From NCBI RefSeq assembly GCF_958295425.1, contig NC_081138.1:5196302-5260301 (forward strand): a stretch of DNA of 64,000 bases, in the 5' to 3' direction. Position 1 is the stretch's first letter. Every line of letters begins with the position of its first letter. Shown piece after piece: positions 51,708 through 64,000 of this stretch. The stretch comes from Solea solea. Lineage: Eukaryota > Chordata > Actinopteri > Pleuronectiformes > Soleidae. Made by a program: the position numbers and the translations under genes. The notes below the pieces were generated by a model, which was not told the DNA's origin, did no database searches, and saw nothing but the letters and a program-made list of their open reading frames with translations.

Positions 51708-54700
51708 GTAAGTAGTTTCGCTGCGACAGTTTGCTTTCGCTTCTGTTTCACTTTACTTGCTTTTCAGCCATGACGAAGCTGTTTCTGACACACACCCACG
51801 CACACACACACTCCCTCTCTCTTTCACTCCCTAACACACGCTGGGTAATTATAACTACGTGTAAGTACGACACGAAGCTGACGACGCAGACACCCAAAAC
51901 AACTGGAGGCAGATAACGAGCGCCGTGTGAACACGTGACTATTTACTGTCCGAAAAGAATCGCAATTCACGATATTATTGCGATAAATTGCACTAAACAA
52001 GTGCAGGCAAATATGGCACCCGGTTGTTTTTGAAGGTGATCTCATCTCAATGATATGAACATGTGCTACCCAAACAATAACATTTCACCATATTGTTTTG
52101 ATTATCTTAATGTTGATTTCTATGCTCAAATACAAATTATACTTTTCATAAATAGGACTATAAAAAAGGTTCACTATTGATGTCTATGCATTGCACAAAC
52201 ACAAATTTTACCTATGTGTATTGAAGGCGTTTAAGACGTTTATTCAGTGTTCACTGAGGAGCAAAACCCATTTTCTGAAAGTTTAAGAATACAAAAGAAA
52301 AATATTGCACATATTGCCAACATATTTTGTAATTTTAGAAGCATGTCACAAGATGTTGTAATATTACATAAACATTACTTGCGGTTCCATAATCCAAATT
52401 ACACAATGTTGTAAATTGTAATGTTAGAGCTAGACAGTGTTGTTTGTTGAGTATGTGTCATGAATTATTAATGATTTCACTTTTGTGATTATTTTTCATG
52501 ACTTACTACAATTAAAGTAATCGTTTGTTCCATAAAATGTCGGAATATGTTGAAAAAAGTCAGAGAACTATTTTATAATGATAAAGAAAACATTCAAACC
52601 GATTAATCGATTATAAAATTGAATAATCGATTAATCGGCCCATCCCTACCCATCCCCCAGTGACATTAATTCCAAATCATATTCTGATGGGTCAAACTAA
52701 TTGTATAGCCATCCTCCTTATAGCTCTGTGTATGTCATATGTGTTACAATCATGCAGCTGCTGTTTTATGTTCAGTGAAGTATTAATACTCTCACGCAGC
52801 CTGATGCACAGTGAAGCTGCAGTATGGCTCAGTTTTTTTAGGTACTGTACCCTCCACATCCATTTGTGCCATTATGTGTGTCATAAGTCATAACCCAAAA
52901 AAATTCCCCTCACAGAAAAACCCCACTCCCACTTGTGCCCACGAATGTGGATCAAAGTAAGGTGCTACATCTCCTGCTTCAATAAGTTTTAAGATGGAAG
53001 ATTCATTGACACATCAAAATGAGAGGTGGTATTTTTCCTGTGATGGAACAATTTTAGTCGGCCGAGCCTTTTTGCAAATTAATTTTAAAAATATAACAGT
53101 GTATGTTGTAAAAATACTCAGAACAAATATTTTCACTTTTCTGTGATAATCAGCCACAATATTAGAAGACATTAATGTTGTTAATGTCATGGCAGCTTGG
53201 TTTATGTCGTCTATAAAATGTATTTCCTGGGCATCGTAAACATTTCTAATCATGTTTTTTTTTCTTGGATTAAAATCTACATGTATTTCACAGCTCGGGT
53301 TTATTTTTTTTAGTGGCATATTAATGATTGGTTGGCATGGTCTGTACTAACAGTTATATTATTTATTATATTTTAATATGTCAAATATTGTCTCAATTAA
53401 TCAATTGTTGATGCAAGCTTTCCGAACTTTGATACATCACACAAAGCAGCAAAATGTTCACATGTAAGAAGCTTAAACCATAGAAGTGTTTTATTTTGAA
53501 GATTATCTAAAACTATAATCAGAATAGTTGATAGTCAATTGATTGTAACAATCTTAATTTGGTGTAATAGAAATGAATGTAATGGATATTGTAATTTCCC
53601 CCCCACAATTTTATGTATTGTCTGATGTCCAACTGTCAGTTTGTTGTCACATTTTATTTTATAGATAAATACTGTCCAGCTGTGTTTGGTCAGAGGCTTG
53701 TTAACCTTCAGTCACTTATATTCATGCCAGCCATTTTGCTATTTCAAAATATTGCACAATACATATTCTCGTGAGATTTCATATCCTTGTTAATAGGAGA
53801 ATCATGTGTCTTAGAACGGGACTCTCACTGCCTGTAACCTTTCACCGCTTCTCGCTCCGCTCTCTCGCCATTTCCCCTATTTTTCCCAGATTACAGAGTA
53901 TATTTGATGGTTTATATTCCTCACTACAAGTGTCTTGTGTCTGAGCATGACTGTCCTCTAAAAACACATTTGCGAACAGATAGCATTTTGCCATGTGCCA
54001 TCATCAACAACAGAAGAACCTGGGAAAGTGAAGTTAACACAGCACATTTGTGGATGAGATTTAGTTCTATAGGACAACACTTTCACCCTCTGCAGTGCAT
54101 GTCGATGATGTCGAGGCTCAGTGCTCGCATGTAGGCAAAAAGCTGCATGGAATCTGATCTGACTGTTCTCATTCATGTCGAATGGCCACGTATCATAGGG
54201 TTGGTGAAGGACCACATACTGAAGTGATCTGATTTTAAAAAGGGTATTGGAGATTGGATTGTTGTTTCCTCACAGCCCTGGAAAACTTTGGGATATGAGT
54301 CACTTCAGCCTGGTAATGAAAATATTACCAGATGCCATGTTTAATTCAGTGCTGTGTTTTCTCTCCATGTCCTGTCATCATAGACGAGAATGCATTCACC
54401 ATCCAGCACTCCAGCACAGGGAAGTGCCTGGGTTCGGGGGCTTCTACAGACCTGAACCTCGCCACCTGTGATTCAAAGAACAGGTCCCAGCTGTGGAAAT
54501 GGGGTTCAGGCCACCGTCTCTTCCATGTAGCCACCTCCTCCTGTTTGGCGTTGGACGTCCACTCCAAAACGGTGTCTCTGGTTGACTGTGGCACCAACAT
54601 CCTGCTGTGGTGGCATTGCCAGGGCGGGGCTGTTTACACTGTTTATCAGATGAGCCTGGCCTTCAGTGACGGCAAAGTTGCAACCAAACGGGACACTTTT

Positions 54701-57700
54701 GATACGTGGGTCAGAGGAGAGTCCCAGGATGATGTCTGCCAGGAGCCGTACCGCGGTAAGTGTGGTTTCCTCTCATGCTGACATACAGATATCAGTACAG
54801 CACATTAGGCCATTATGATGCTCTGTAGTCTGACTAATGCTGAAAGGAGCTTGTCCCTCAAGGATTGAAGGTTGCGTTAATTGCAGTGTTTGTGTGTGTG
54901 TGCAATGAGGACCCACCTCCTCGTTGGTATGTGTGTCACATGGCTAAACAGGTTCTGGTACATTTTAAACCACTGCGTTATAGCCTTTGCCTATCAGTTC
55001 TAGCTTGTCTTTAATGCCGGAAAGCAGTCAAGTGTGTGTTGTGGAAGTCTGGGGATTGTTTTTCTTTTACAATGGCCTTTGTACAGCAGGGAAACATAAA
55101 AGCTAACTTTTACTTTCGATTTGTGGCTATTTCTGTCTGCAACTTTACTTTACAATTTACAGACTTCAAAATCATTTTTAAAATGAGAGCGGAAAGCTTG
55201 ACTGTTGGTTAATTTTAGTTCCTGAAGATTTACTGTATTGTACATTTTGTGAATTTGTAGAATGTTGTCCATGAGTATGCCACAATGGCCTGGCCCACAT
55301 ATTATGTTCATGTCAAAATAGTTTTTAGTTTTAGTTTTAGTAATAGTTTTTAAATAAAGCCACCTAATAATCCATTGTAGATTATACTTTTTTGTTTGCA
55401 GCTTTTGGTGCAACATTATGAGTGATAATCATTAGTGGCACATTGATTTTACTGATGTTTAATGAATTTATGTTGTGGAGCTCAGTAAAAACTGTAGAGA
55501 AAAGTTTTCCTCTCATAAACTGATGTTATTTCTGAACAGCAGCGTGTCATGTCCTGCATCCAACTTCCAGCAAAGCTATCCAAACATTAACCATCATAGC
55601 TGCTGTTCCATCCAAACACATCCACAGATTTTTCCCAGCTCAGTCTTCGTAAAGGCTGGGTATTGATTGGAAATGTGCTGATACCAAGATCAAATCAGAG
55701 CCGATAAAATTAACTGATTGGAGATCGGCAAACTCCCTGATCTTATTACTCCAGCTGCAGAGCTCTCCACATGTCATGACAATTGACTATTTTAGTTAGC
55801 AGATTATTTATGTACTATGGCTCAGCTGTAGACCGTAGCAGGGCTTTATTTGAGGCAGACACACACACACCTGTACACACTTTTGTGGATGCCAAAGTGG
55901 TTGAACGTCACGTTTGTCAGTGCTTGTACAGATTTTAAAGGCATCAAACCACCTGTTTAACACATATATGCAGAAGTGACATTTTCTCAATTTTGGTCAC
56001 AGTATAATGACACAAACACGGCACAGGCCTCTTAGCACAGGCGTCTTAGTCTTAATCCAAGTATCGCTGATGTCCCTTGGATTAAAAATGTACAATACAC
56101 TATTGATATCTTGACGATGATATTGATTCCTGGATGTACATTTTTTGATATTAATTTAATTTAGGGCTGCGAGGATTTATCGATTACTAAATTAATCATC
56201 AACTATTTCGATAATCGATGAATTGGTTTCAGCTTCTTAAATGTGAGTGTTTTCTGGTTTCTCTGCTTCTTATCACAAAGAAATCATTAAAACTGAACTG
56301 GTTTGTCATTGGTTCACATTTTATGGATAACATTATCAACAGATTAATCAATTATAAAAAAAATTTGTTGCAGCCCTAATTTTATTAAACACATTTAAAC
56401 GTCCTGCTTGCTTGAGACAGCCAACCATGAGCATTCAAATGGCATGCAGCGTGCTTATTGGCTCCGATATTTTATATTGAATGATGACACATTTTTGGTG
56501 ATACACAGGAAGTTCCATACATACAGAAAGTGTTGAGGTTTCATACCCAGCCACAGTCATGAAAGCATTCAGAAAGCTGGGTATTTCCATGCTTTCCAAA
56601 CATTTTATACTTTTCTTTTGCTAATTTAGTGGAGTCCAAAGCTATGGGTTACAGGCTCCAGTTTGATTATTTTCTCCCTCTGACTGTGTTCTTTCCTCAC
56701 CTGTGCTTTTTACGCAGTTGTCCACACTATGAATGGGAACTCTGCCGGCAGTCCCTGTGACTTCCCCTTCAAATACAATGGCAGCTGGCATCATGGATGC
56801 CTCCCTGACTTGGATTCCCCTGGACTATCCTGGTGTGCTACTACCTCAGACTATGACCAAGACAGAAAAAAGGGACACTGTCTAACACCTGGCATGTTGC
56901 ACTTTGATTATTTTTTAAAAAAATTATCATCATTTTGTCATCAGATTGATATTTCTTAGTGCTTTAAGAGAGTCTATGTTTTTCTAAATGTAGTGTAGTT
57001 GTGATGTTATTGACCTAAAATGTATGACAGAAGCTGATCATGGAAAAGTATTTCTTTTTTTAAGCTTTTAATCTATAAATACATGTAGAATTTACACACA
57101 CTGACACACGCGCTTAGACTCTGTTTCCTTGATTTTGCAGAGGAGGGTTGTCAGACTCTGTTCGCTGGGCCAGAAGGGGAATTCTGTTACGAGTTTGTCT
57201 CCAATGGCGCGGTGACCTGGCAGGAAGCTCTGGATTCATGTCGCAGTCAGGGAGCTGAGCTGTTCAGCCTGTCCAGCCCCAATGACCTCCACTCCAAAAC
57301 CTGTGAGAATTATTTATTATGACAATTTCTTCACCTCCTTCTCTGCCTTTTTATGTCCCTTGTTTCTCTCAGCCAGTGACCAAGACCAAAAATACAAAAC
57401 ATAATATTAATTAATTTGAAGAAAATGAGCAAAAACAACAACATATATGTTGTATTCACACTGCACAGAACAATATGATTGCATTCATTATTTATTATTA
57501 TGAATAATGTCATAAAAATGATCAATCAATTTTGAAGTACAGGTATATCCGTTTTATGTGGTAATATGTTTGTTGTTGTTGATGGGAAAATAAAAGGGGG
57601 GAAGTGCCATCTTGGTTGCTCTGCAAACTTTCAGTCCAAACAAGGTCTGTGGTTTTTGTAGATGTGTGACACGGTTACAACTTCTGCCAGTGTTGAGATC

Positions 57701-60700
57701 GTTGTTTTTGGTTGTTTCGGATTTTGTCCTTTTTTAAATTGATCGTGCAATAAGATTTCATCTGCCATGCCTCTCATACACCATCAGTTTTGAGCACAAG
57801 ATATATTCAAAGTATATAATTATTAAAGACTGCAAAAAAAGAAGGAGGAAATCGCATGACTTAATTGTTGCACCTTCTGAAGTATTCATGTGTCAAAGTG
57901 GTTTCAAAATGTTTCTCTGCATCACTGTTCTGTGTAGAAGCTATGTAGACAAAATGTACATGTATGTACATTATATGGTTTGCCTTTTATGCCGTCAGTG
58001 GTGATAGTCACAGATCCAGGTTGGCAAGACTGTCATCAGTGTTCTCTAACACACCATGAAGGATAGGTTTTGTTGGGATTTTATCGATACTGCTTATCTG
58101 ATTCTGATCGATTCTTATTGATACTTTTCTTTGAATAAATAAGGAATTGAGTGTAGTTTAAAAATCACACACTTAGCTGACAATATGGTGTCTGTTTGGT
58201 TTGAAAGTGGGCTATAGGAAGATTCTTCTTAAATATATAATGCATTTGTGCGTTCATCTATCTAAAAATTACAATTTTTTTATACAATTTTTTTGTACTT
58301 AAATTAGCCAAAGGTTTCCAACATATTTATATTCAAGGTAGTGGACCGTTTAATTTTGGTTGCCTTTTAATGATGTCACTAAACTAATGCAAACCCGCAA
58401 CTAATGATTAACCGTTTGGTTATGCAATCGAGTGGTCCATAAAACATAAGAAGATTTTTAAGAATTAAAAAAAGGGTTTTTCCCAAACCTCCAAATGTTG
58501 ATGTTCTTAAATGTCTTGTTTTGTCCATAAACCAAAACAATTCAGTTATTATTGATTTCTTTGTTATACGGAGCAAAAAACAGAAAACATTCACATTTAA
58601 GATCACCAAGCTTGATTTAATGATTTAAAACAATGCTCAAACTGATTTAATTGATTATCAAAATATCTGAGGATTAAGTTAGTAATCGATTAATTAGAAC
58701 TTTGACTGAATTTATTCACACACCCTCGACTAATTGTAACAATGCACAATTCCCAGTGTCTTCATTGTCTACCATAAAGCACATAGCAAATACTAAACTA
58801 CTGTTTGTATACTACCATATATACTGTAACAGGTATAACCTTTGGGGCAAACCCTATGAAATGTCAGTGCTAGTTAGCCAGTGTGTTTTCCTCTGTTTTT
58901 GGATTTTATTGTGTGTATTTGTCACTAATGGATCATCCCAACTACACATTGCCATTTGCTGCGTGTTCTGAGAGGCCCCTCCCTGGCAGCAGAAATGACA
59001 TACTTTAACAGTATGATCTCTATGTATAAGTGAATACTGACATTCAAAGACACCACTTCTTGATACATTTTGAAATGTAATAGTTCTCTTACATTAGAGG
59101 CTTTACTGCTATGTTTTCCCACCGCTCTCTCTCTTATCTCTCATCACACATCCCCTTTCTGTATTCTATTATTTTCTCTTAACAGTTACATGTGATTGTG
59201 ATGATTTCTATTGCAGACGCTCACAAATTCCCTTATTAATTTGCCTTTCTCTCTCTGTGCTGTGATATTGTGCAGTGCTGGACGGCCTTGGCGGGATGCC
59301 TGAGAGGATGTGGATCGGCCTTCACCAGTTAGACATGTCTCAGGGCTGGCAGTGGTCTGACGGCTCCCCTCTCTCCTTCCTGCGCTGGGAGCAAGGTAAT
59401 TATAATTACCTCTGTCAAGGAGGTTATGTTTTTGGCCGTCTTTGTCCATCTATGAGCTGCATAGCTCAAGCATTATAGGAACATTTCTAAATGAAATGTT
59501 CTCGGGGTGTAGGTTATGACCTTTTTGCATCTTCTCCACGTTGGTTTGTCTGATGTGGTGGTTAGTGATGTAGGAGCCCCACAGGGAACTGTGCTGTCCC
59601 CCTTCCTGTTCACCATATACACCTCAGACTTTAAATATGACTCTGTGTCATGCCACTTGCAGAAGTTCTCTGAAGACTCTGCGGTGGTGGGGTGTATGAG
59701 GGATAGACAGGAGGGGGAGTACAAGACAGTGGTATATGACTTTGTGAAGTGGGCCAGTGAGAACCACCTGATTCTGAATGTGACCAAGACCAAGGAGATG
59801 GTGGTGGACTTCAGGAGGAAGAGGACAGCTCCACAACCTTTGAGGGTACTGGGGGAGGACATTGAGATGGTGGAGGAATACAAATTCCTTGGTGTGAGGC
59901 TGAACAACAGACTGGACTGGAAGGCTAACACCGGTGCTGTGTACAGGAAGGGGATGAGCAGGCTCTTCTTTCTGAGGAGGCTGCGATCCTTTGATGTATG
60001 CAGCAAGATGTTGGAGTTATTTTACCAGTCTGTTGTGGCCAGTGCACTGTTCTTTGCTGTGGTGTGCTGGGGGAGCAGCATTGGAGCTGGTGAAACTAAC
60101 AAACTCAACAAACTGATAAAGAAGGCCGGCTCCATCATCGGCTGCAAACAGGACACCGTGGAAACGGTGGTGGAGAGGAGGATGCTGAATAAACTTTTCT
60201 CCATCATGGATAACCCCGATCATCCTCTCCACCACATCCTCCAGGCCCAGGAGAGCACATTCTCCAAGAGATTCAGACAGCTCCGCGGTCACAAGGACAG
60301 ATTCAGGAAGTCATTCCTGCCATCAGCCATCAAAACTTACAATGACTCTCTGTAATAGTACAAAAAAACAAAAAACTGCTTATTTGCACAATGGACATTT
60401 TCTCTCCGAGACATACAGAATGACATTGCACTCCATTATGCCACTCCTTTATTATTGCACTATTTCTTCCCACTGTTTTACATTTTATGTTTATAATATT
60501 TGTTTGTATTGCTGCTATGTTAAAACAATTTCCCCTTGGCGATGAATAAAGTATTTCTATTCTATTCTATTTTTACTTTTAAAAATAGAATAGCATAGCA
60601 GAATATATAGAAACAGGTTCAACATAAGCCACAGTTAAACGGTTTCAATTGTGGAAACACCTGCTTTTCCTTGCACACAAATTAAGCTGCATCCTGTTAT

Positions 60701-63700
60701 GATATGCTGTTGCTGCTGCCCTTCTATTTACTGCAACTTGGTATCAGTCGGAGAAACAATAAGGTCAGTGTTAATCCACAGAATGTCATTGTACTTGGTT
60801 TTTGGACACAGTGTGCCATTGGGGTTGTTAGTGTGAGTAAACCAATAATATTATTCAATGGAAGGCTTTACAAAGCCTTCTAGCAATTGAAATATGTTTG
60901 CTGTTTTTTTTTTTCCCCTTTCTTTTAAATATTAACATCAAGGATCCTGCAGCCGTCTGGCCTTCTACTGATACCAGCTCTTTATGGTTGCTATAATCTA
61001 CAGCATGTCAGTGTTGCTGCTAGCACTATCATGTTTTAGCAGCACTGCAGCATAAAGGTTTTTTTAAGATTTGAAAAAGTGGTGAATGCCTCCTCCTGTG
61101 TGTCATCGTGTTGTATTCATTGTGTGGGTGCCTGTGTTTCACAGGAATGCCATCCATCTCCGCACTCACGGCGTCAGACTGTGGAGTTCTGAACTCCAAG
61201 CAGAACTTTGAATCTGAAGCGTGCAACAAGCAGTTGCCATACATCTGCAAGAAGAGTGTCAATGCCTCGCACACAGCAAGCACAGGTAGGACAGCTGCTG
61301 CCCGTCCCCATTTTGTCTGAATCACATTTAAACAGGACTGAAAGGCTGAAGCTGATCGGAAAGTTAGTAGAAGTGGTACTTGTATAACTATTACCACATA
61401 CACCGTGGTTGAAATTCTCAGTGAGGAAAAATAAATCAAATATTCTTAATGATTAAAATGTCTGCATACATTTATTTAAGACCAATACAAATGGAAAGAC
61501 CAAGAGCTGTTCTAAACTCTAAATTCATACAGGTATCTAGCACAGCTGGTCTGAACCAGGTTTCCAGATTCAAATGACCAGGCATGAGAGAAGGACATGA
61601 ATGAAAGAAGTAACTGACCTGCTGTTACATACAATAATATAAACATTGTGTCCAAGTGAAAAGTGTTCATCATAGATATTACATTCATCTTGAAGTGGAC
61701 ATGATTGACAGCTCCAGTGTCTTGATCGGAACCAACAGATGATTTTCTTAAGAAACCTTTAAAATGAAATAACACATGCATAAAATAAAGTTGTTGTCGA
61801 ACATAAATCTCCTGGAAATGACTGGTGTACCTAAATGGTAGTAAATAAATAGTCAGAAACATTACATTTGCTCTGGTCATGACTTGCATAGAGAATTTGG
61901 TTGCGATAGTTTGTCATCTGTAAAATGTAGTTCACCAAATACAAGCCATCATGGTTAAAAACAAATGTTCTTGCAGCACAAAGGTTCCATGCATCCAACA
62001 TGACAAGTACCTGTTTTGATCCAAGTGGCCACACCCCATGATGTCACTCTTTGATTTGTCAACCCTATTGTGACGCCTGGAGTTTGTTTCGAATTATGGC
62101 CAGCATTATGTTAGGTTTTTGAATTTCTGTATTGAAGATTTGAAACTGTTGATTGAGACCATAAACTCTTAAGAAAAATGTTTACTGACGTTCCTCGATG
62201 GCCATTTAAGTTAATACAGGTGACAGGCACTTCCACGTTGGCTTCACTTACAGATGTTGAGACTATGACCATTTTTAAATACAGTTTATAAAATGACAAA
62301 AGCCCTGAAGCCCCACATATCAAGAATTGGGCTAACTTTATGTAAATGTACTCACTCAGTGTTCTTATGCTTCTTTATTTTCTTACGTCTGCCAAGAAGG
62401 TCATGTATTTCAGGCATGTTAGTGATCAGCGTTACTCCAAATGAAAGGATGGATTTTGATTACATTTTTGGGGGTTATGGTCCAAGGCAGAGATTATTAG
62501 ATTTTGGTTTTGACCCATACTGACACTGTGGGAAACTAAGAGGCCTTTGTGGATGTTTGCGCACTCTGAGTCTTTTCTGTGAGAAGAAGCGATATGATAG
62601 TTGAGATAAGACAGACTGTAAATCATTAGGGATGACATGATAAGATACTTCAATTCAATTCTAATCCGTAAACAAAAACAAAAGAGAAAAATAATACTCA
62701 AAAGAAGGGGACACACTGCCCTGCAGCTTCTTTGACATATTATGCAGTGGGATTTCTCTTTGTCATTGTATGTGTGTGAATAAGCAAAAGTGTGCAAGAG
62801 CAGCCTGGGGGAGGATGGAGGTTATTTGTAGAACATGTCAAAATAATGGAGGATTTTGTATGTTTTTATTGGCAGTTGGCACCAGCATGTTATGTGTGTG
62901 CGTGGCTACACTTTGGCTCTCTGTAGTGTCAGTGTCAGTTTTTCTCCCTCCATTATACAGCTGCTATTTCATATTTATCTGTTCTAGAAGTGAGATCACT
63001 CCTCTGTTGATCCTCCTTTCCATCCTCTTCCCTTTTCATTTTCACACTGAGTCCAAGGACAGAAGGTGTTGAACATTATGCAGATTATATAAGACCTTTA
63101 AAAAAAATTGTAATTGTGTCATTGACCTACGTGCCCCTCACGGCCTCTACCTGTCTTGCCCCATCTCCACAGAGGCTCCTGTGTATAGTGAAACAGTGTG
63201 TGTGGACGGTTGGGTCCCCTGGAATGGCTGGTGTTACATGTTAGTGAAGGATGACCCTCAGAACTTCACAGAAGCCCAGGAGCACTGTAACAAAACAGCA
63301 GGAGAACGAGAAGGCTTTCTGGCCAGCTTCCACTCTATTGACAGCAAAGAGATGATCAGCACTCAGTTCCATGGAGGTAAATCTGTCATGGTTTTTTGTA
63401 CAAAATGTTTAGCTTTGAAATGTATTAACTCAAATCACCATATTCATTTACTTGCACAACAAACAATGAGTATTAAATGTGCTTACTAAACCCCTGTCTA
63501 GGTTTAAGTGCTGTGCTTTTGTATTTGTGATATTTTCCTTCAGACGGCCAGTTTTTGGATGTGTGGATTGGTCTGGTCGGTTTCAATATGGACCCAACAA
63601 CAGTCTTTAAGTGGATCGACCAGGCACCAGTCACCTTCACTTTCTGGGGCCCTAATGAACCACTTGAGCCCACTCAGGATACAAGCTGTGTGTTCTATTC

Positions 63701-63960
63701 TGGAGAGGTATTGTATTGTATTCTGTACTGTGTGTATACGTATGTGTATCTGTGTATTGCCAAGGAGCTGTGTTTGTCTTCTTGTGATCTTTGGCACAGG
63801 TTTGTTTATTTATGAGGCCTGCGAAATCAAACCTGTTTCTGCTCTCCAACAGTCTCATGGTTGGCGGGTCGGGAACTGTACAGCCAGGCTACCTTTTATG
63901 TGTCAGACAAAAGGAGAGGTCAGTCAAACAGCAACACAGACCGGATGTCGCTTTGGAGAT
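51602..63960 (+). CDS. ly75: Lymphocyte antigen 75 / DEC-205, 3'-partial, first nine exons
   Basis: Endocytic antigen-uptake receptor of the mannose-receptor family, known from dendritic cells and thymic epithelium. Exons: 51602-51707, 54384-54755, 56718-56891, 57141-57302, 59276-59395, 61145-61285, 63173-63376, 63544-63707, 63853-63960 (517 codons); the rest lies beyond the window. Domains: signal peptide, ricin-type domain ([27 protein letters not shown]), FnII ([18 protein letters not shown]), CTLD1, CTLD2 and the start of CTLD3 (CRFGD). Introns 1-7 are all phase 1. Identity is chosen over another family member because the ricin and FnII residues ([16 protein letters not shown]) match DEC-205 best and the gene follows pla2r1, as in mammals. 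Intron 3 uses a GC donor. No sugar-binding motif set is visible in CTLD1-2. Confidence 0.93.
51708..54383. other. ly75 intron 1
   Basis: CA-rich run at 51790-51812; a hAT-MITE scrap at about 52590-52648 (GATTAATCGATTATAAAAT). 53960-54240 has repeat-like phrases. No gene. Confidence 0.6.
54384..54755 (+). CDS. ly75: ly75 exon 2: ricin-type cysteine-rich domain
   Basis: R-type domain with [55 protein letters not shown] and ILLWWHC. Cysteine and tryptophan placement matches pla2r1 exon 2. It ends DVCQEPYR at GTAAGT. Confidence 0.94.
54756..56161. other. ly75 intron 2, left part
   Basis: Short GT run at 54889-54902 and an AC run at 55859-55870. Nothing else recognised. Confidence 0.6.
56162..56378. 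mobile_element. hAT MITE copy, internally deleted
   Basis: Ends TAGGGCTGCGAG and (inverted) TAGGGCTGCAAC, flanked by ATTTAATT and ATTTTATT (seven of eight agree). It is 217 bp and lies in ly75 intron 2. Confidence 0.8.
56718..56891 (+). CDS. ly75: ly75 exon 3: fibronectin type II domain
   Basis: FnII module with [28 protein letters not shown] and GHCLTP. It is 174 nt, exactly the length of pla2r1 exon 3. Its donor is GC (GCATGT at 56892); the only in-phase GT downstream would create a stop at the junction. Confidence 0.92.
57141..61285 (+). CDS. ly75: ly75 exons 4-6: CTLD1
   Basis: Exons 57141-57302, 59276-59395 and 61145-61285, all phase 1. They encode [29 protein letters not shown], then [19 protein letters not shown], then [20 protein letters not shown] closing at PYICKK. 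The exon pattern copies pla2r1 CTLD1 (three phase-1 exons). A LINE fragment sits in the second intron. Confidence 0.92.
57303..58392. other. ly75 intron 4, left part
   Basis: AT-rich; nothing recognised. Confidence 0.55.
58393..58702. mobile_element. Degenerate hAT MITE copy, opposite orientation
   Basis: Carries the family's interior in reverse (GCAACTAATGATTA near 58396, TTTTGTCCATAAACCAAAA, ATCGATTAATTAGAAC at the end). The ends are worn and no target duplication was identified. It lies in ly75 intron 4. Confidence 0.6.
58703..59275. other. ly75 intron 4, right part
   Basis: Nothing recognised. Confidence 0.55.
59500..60572 (+). pseudogene. Non-LTR retrotransposon (LINE) 3' fragment with reverse transcriptase C-terminal half
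   Basis: An 840-nt open frame (59516-60355) encodes [42 protein letters not shown] and [12 protein letters not shown], typical of fish LINE reverse transcriptases. The element lacks everything upstream. The usual FxDD catalytic box reads FSED, so the copy is probably dead. The 3' end has AATAAAG and a (TTCTA) repeat tail (60556-60572). It sits in ly75 intron 5 in the sense direction. The clade is not assigned with certainty (CR1/L2/Rex-like). Confidence 0.82.
60573..61144. other. ly75 intron 5 after the LINE
   Basis: Nothing recognised. Confidence 0.55.
61286..63172. other. ly75 intron 6
   Basis: No gene or clear repeat recognised in nearly 1.9 kb. Confidence 0.55.
63173..63960 (+). CDS. 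ly75: ly75 exons 7-9: CTLD2 and start of CTLD3
   Basis: Exons 63173-63376, 63544-63707 and 63853-63960. They encode [72 protein letters not shown] and [13 protein letters not shown]. The last exon ends in CRFGD, the presumed start of CTLD3, with GTAAGT at 63961. PNEP resembles but does not equal the EPN sugar motif. Confidence 0.9.
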
Positions 63961-64000
63961 GTAAGTATTGTCTAAATGACCCACTGTTCTCAAGAAAAAT

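Noticed and set aside
1..64000. An undescribed multi-gene system
   Set aside because: All supported coding sequence belongs to three known vertebrate receptor genes or to transposon remnants; nothing else shows coding conservation or gene-like structure.

Overview
The window is a stretch of vertebrate, almost certainly teleost (percomorph-type), nuclear DNA. Coding sequence is split into short exons with GT-AG (and two GC-AG) introns. Introns are mostly 0.1-4 kb and are full of fish-type interspersed repeats: hAT MITEs with 8-bp target duplications, a Tc1-like remnant, LINE tails, tRNA-like SINE pieces and CA/GT runs. Most long open frames in the window are shadows or intron read-through.

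Layout, all genes on the + strand and head to tail: (1) 83-13535, integrin beta-6 (itgb6), lacking only the signal-peptide exon(s), which lie before the window; (2) 14962-49106, a complete 30-exon M-type secretory phospholipase A2 receptor (pla2r1), about 1491 residues; (3) 51602-63960, the first nine exons of lymphocyte antigen 75/DEC-205 (ly75), running off the right edge in mid-gene. The order itgb6-pla2r1-ly75 in one orientation matches human 2q24 as I know it, which supports orthology. I assembled the exons by hand. The splice phases close without remainder through all three genes, and the pla2r1 exons sum to exactly 1492 codons including the stop.

The two receptor genes are paralogues of the mannose-receptor family: signal peptide, ricin-type cysteine-rich domain, fibronectin type II domain, then tandem C-type lectin-like domains (CTLDs), eight in pla2r1; only the first two of ly75 are visible. 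No visible CTLD has a full calcium/mannose motif set, so protein rather than sugar ligands are likely. Integrin beta-6 pairs with alpha-V on epithelia and binds RGD ligands. The three genes share a neighbourhood; the sequence gives no sign that they form one pathway.

Other content: an intact tRNA-Asn(GTT) gene antisense in pla2r1 intron 7; a ~35-copy 20-bp minisatellite in pla2r1 intron 1; a three-copy 159-bp tandem repeat downstream of pla2r1; a nested pair of hAT elements with two perfect 8-bp target-site duplications; a long inverted-repeat element in pla2r1 intron 29; and LINE remnants. I found no undescribed multi-gene system. The points most worth a second look are the splice-site oddities (two GC-AG introns, a MITE 34 bp from an acceptor, an in-frame 87-nt intron), an eight-residue acidic run in pla2r1 CTLD7, an NPLF tail motif in itgb6, and the repeat structures.
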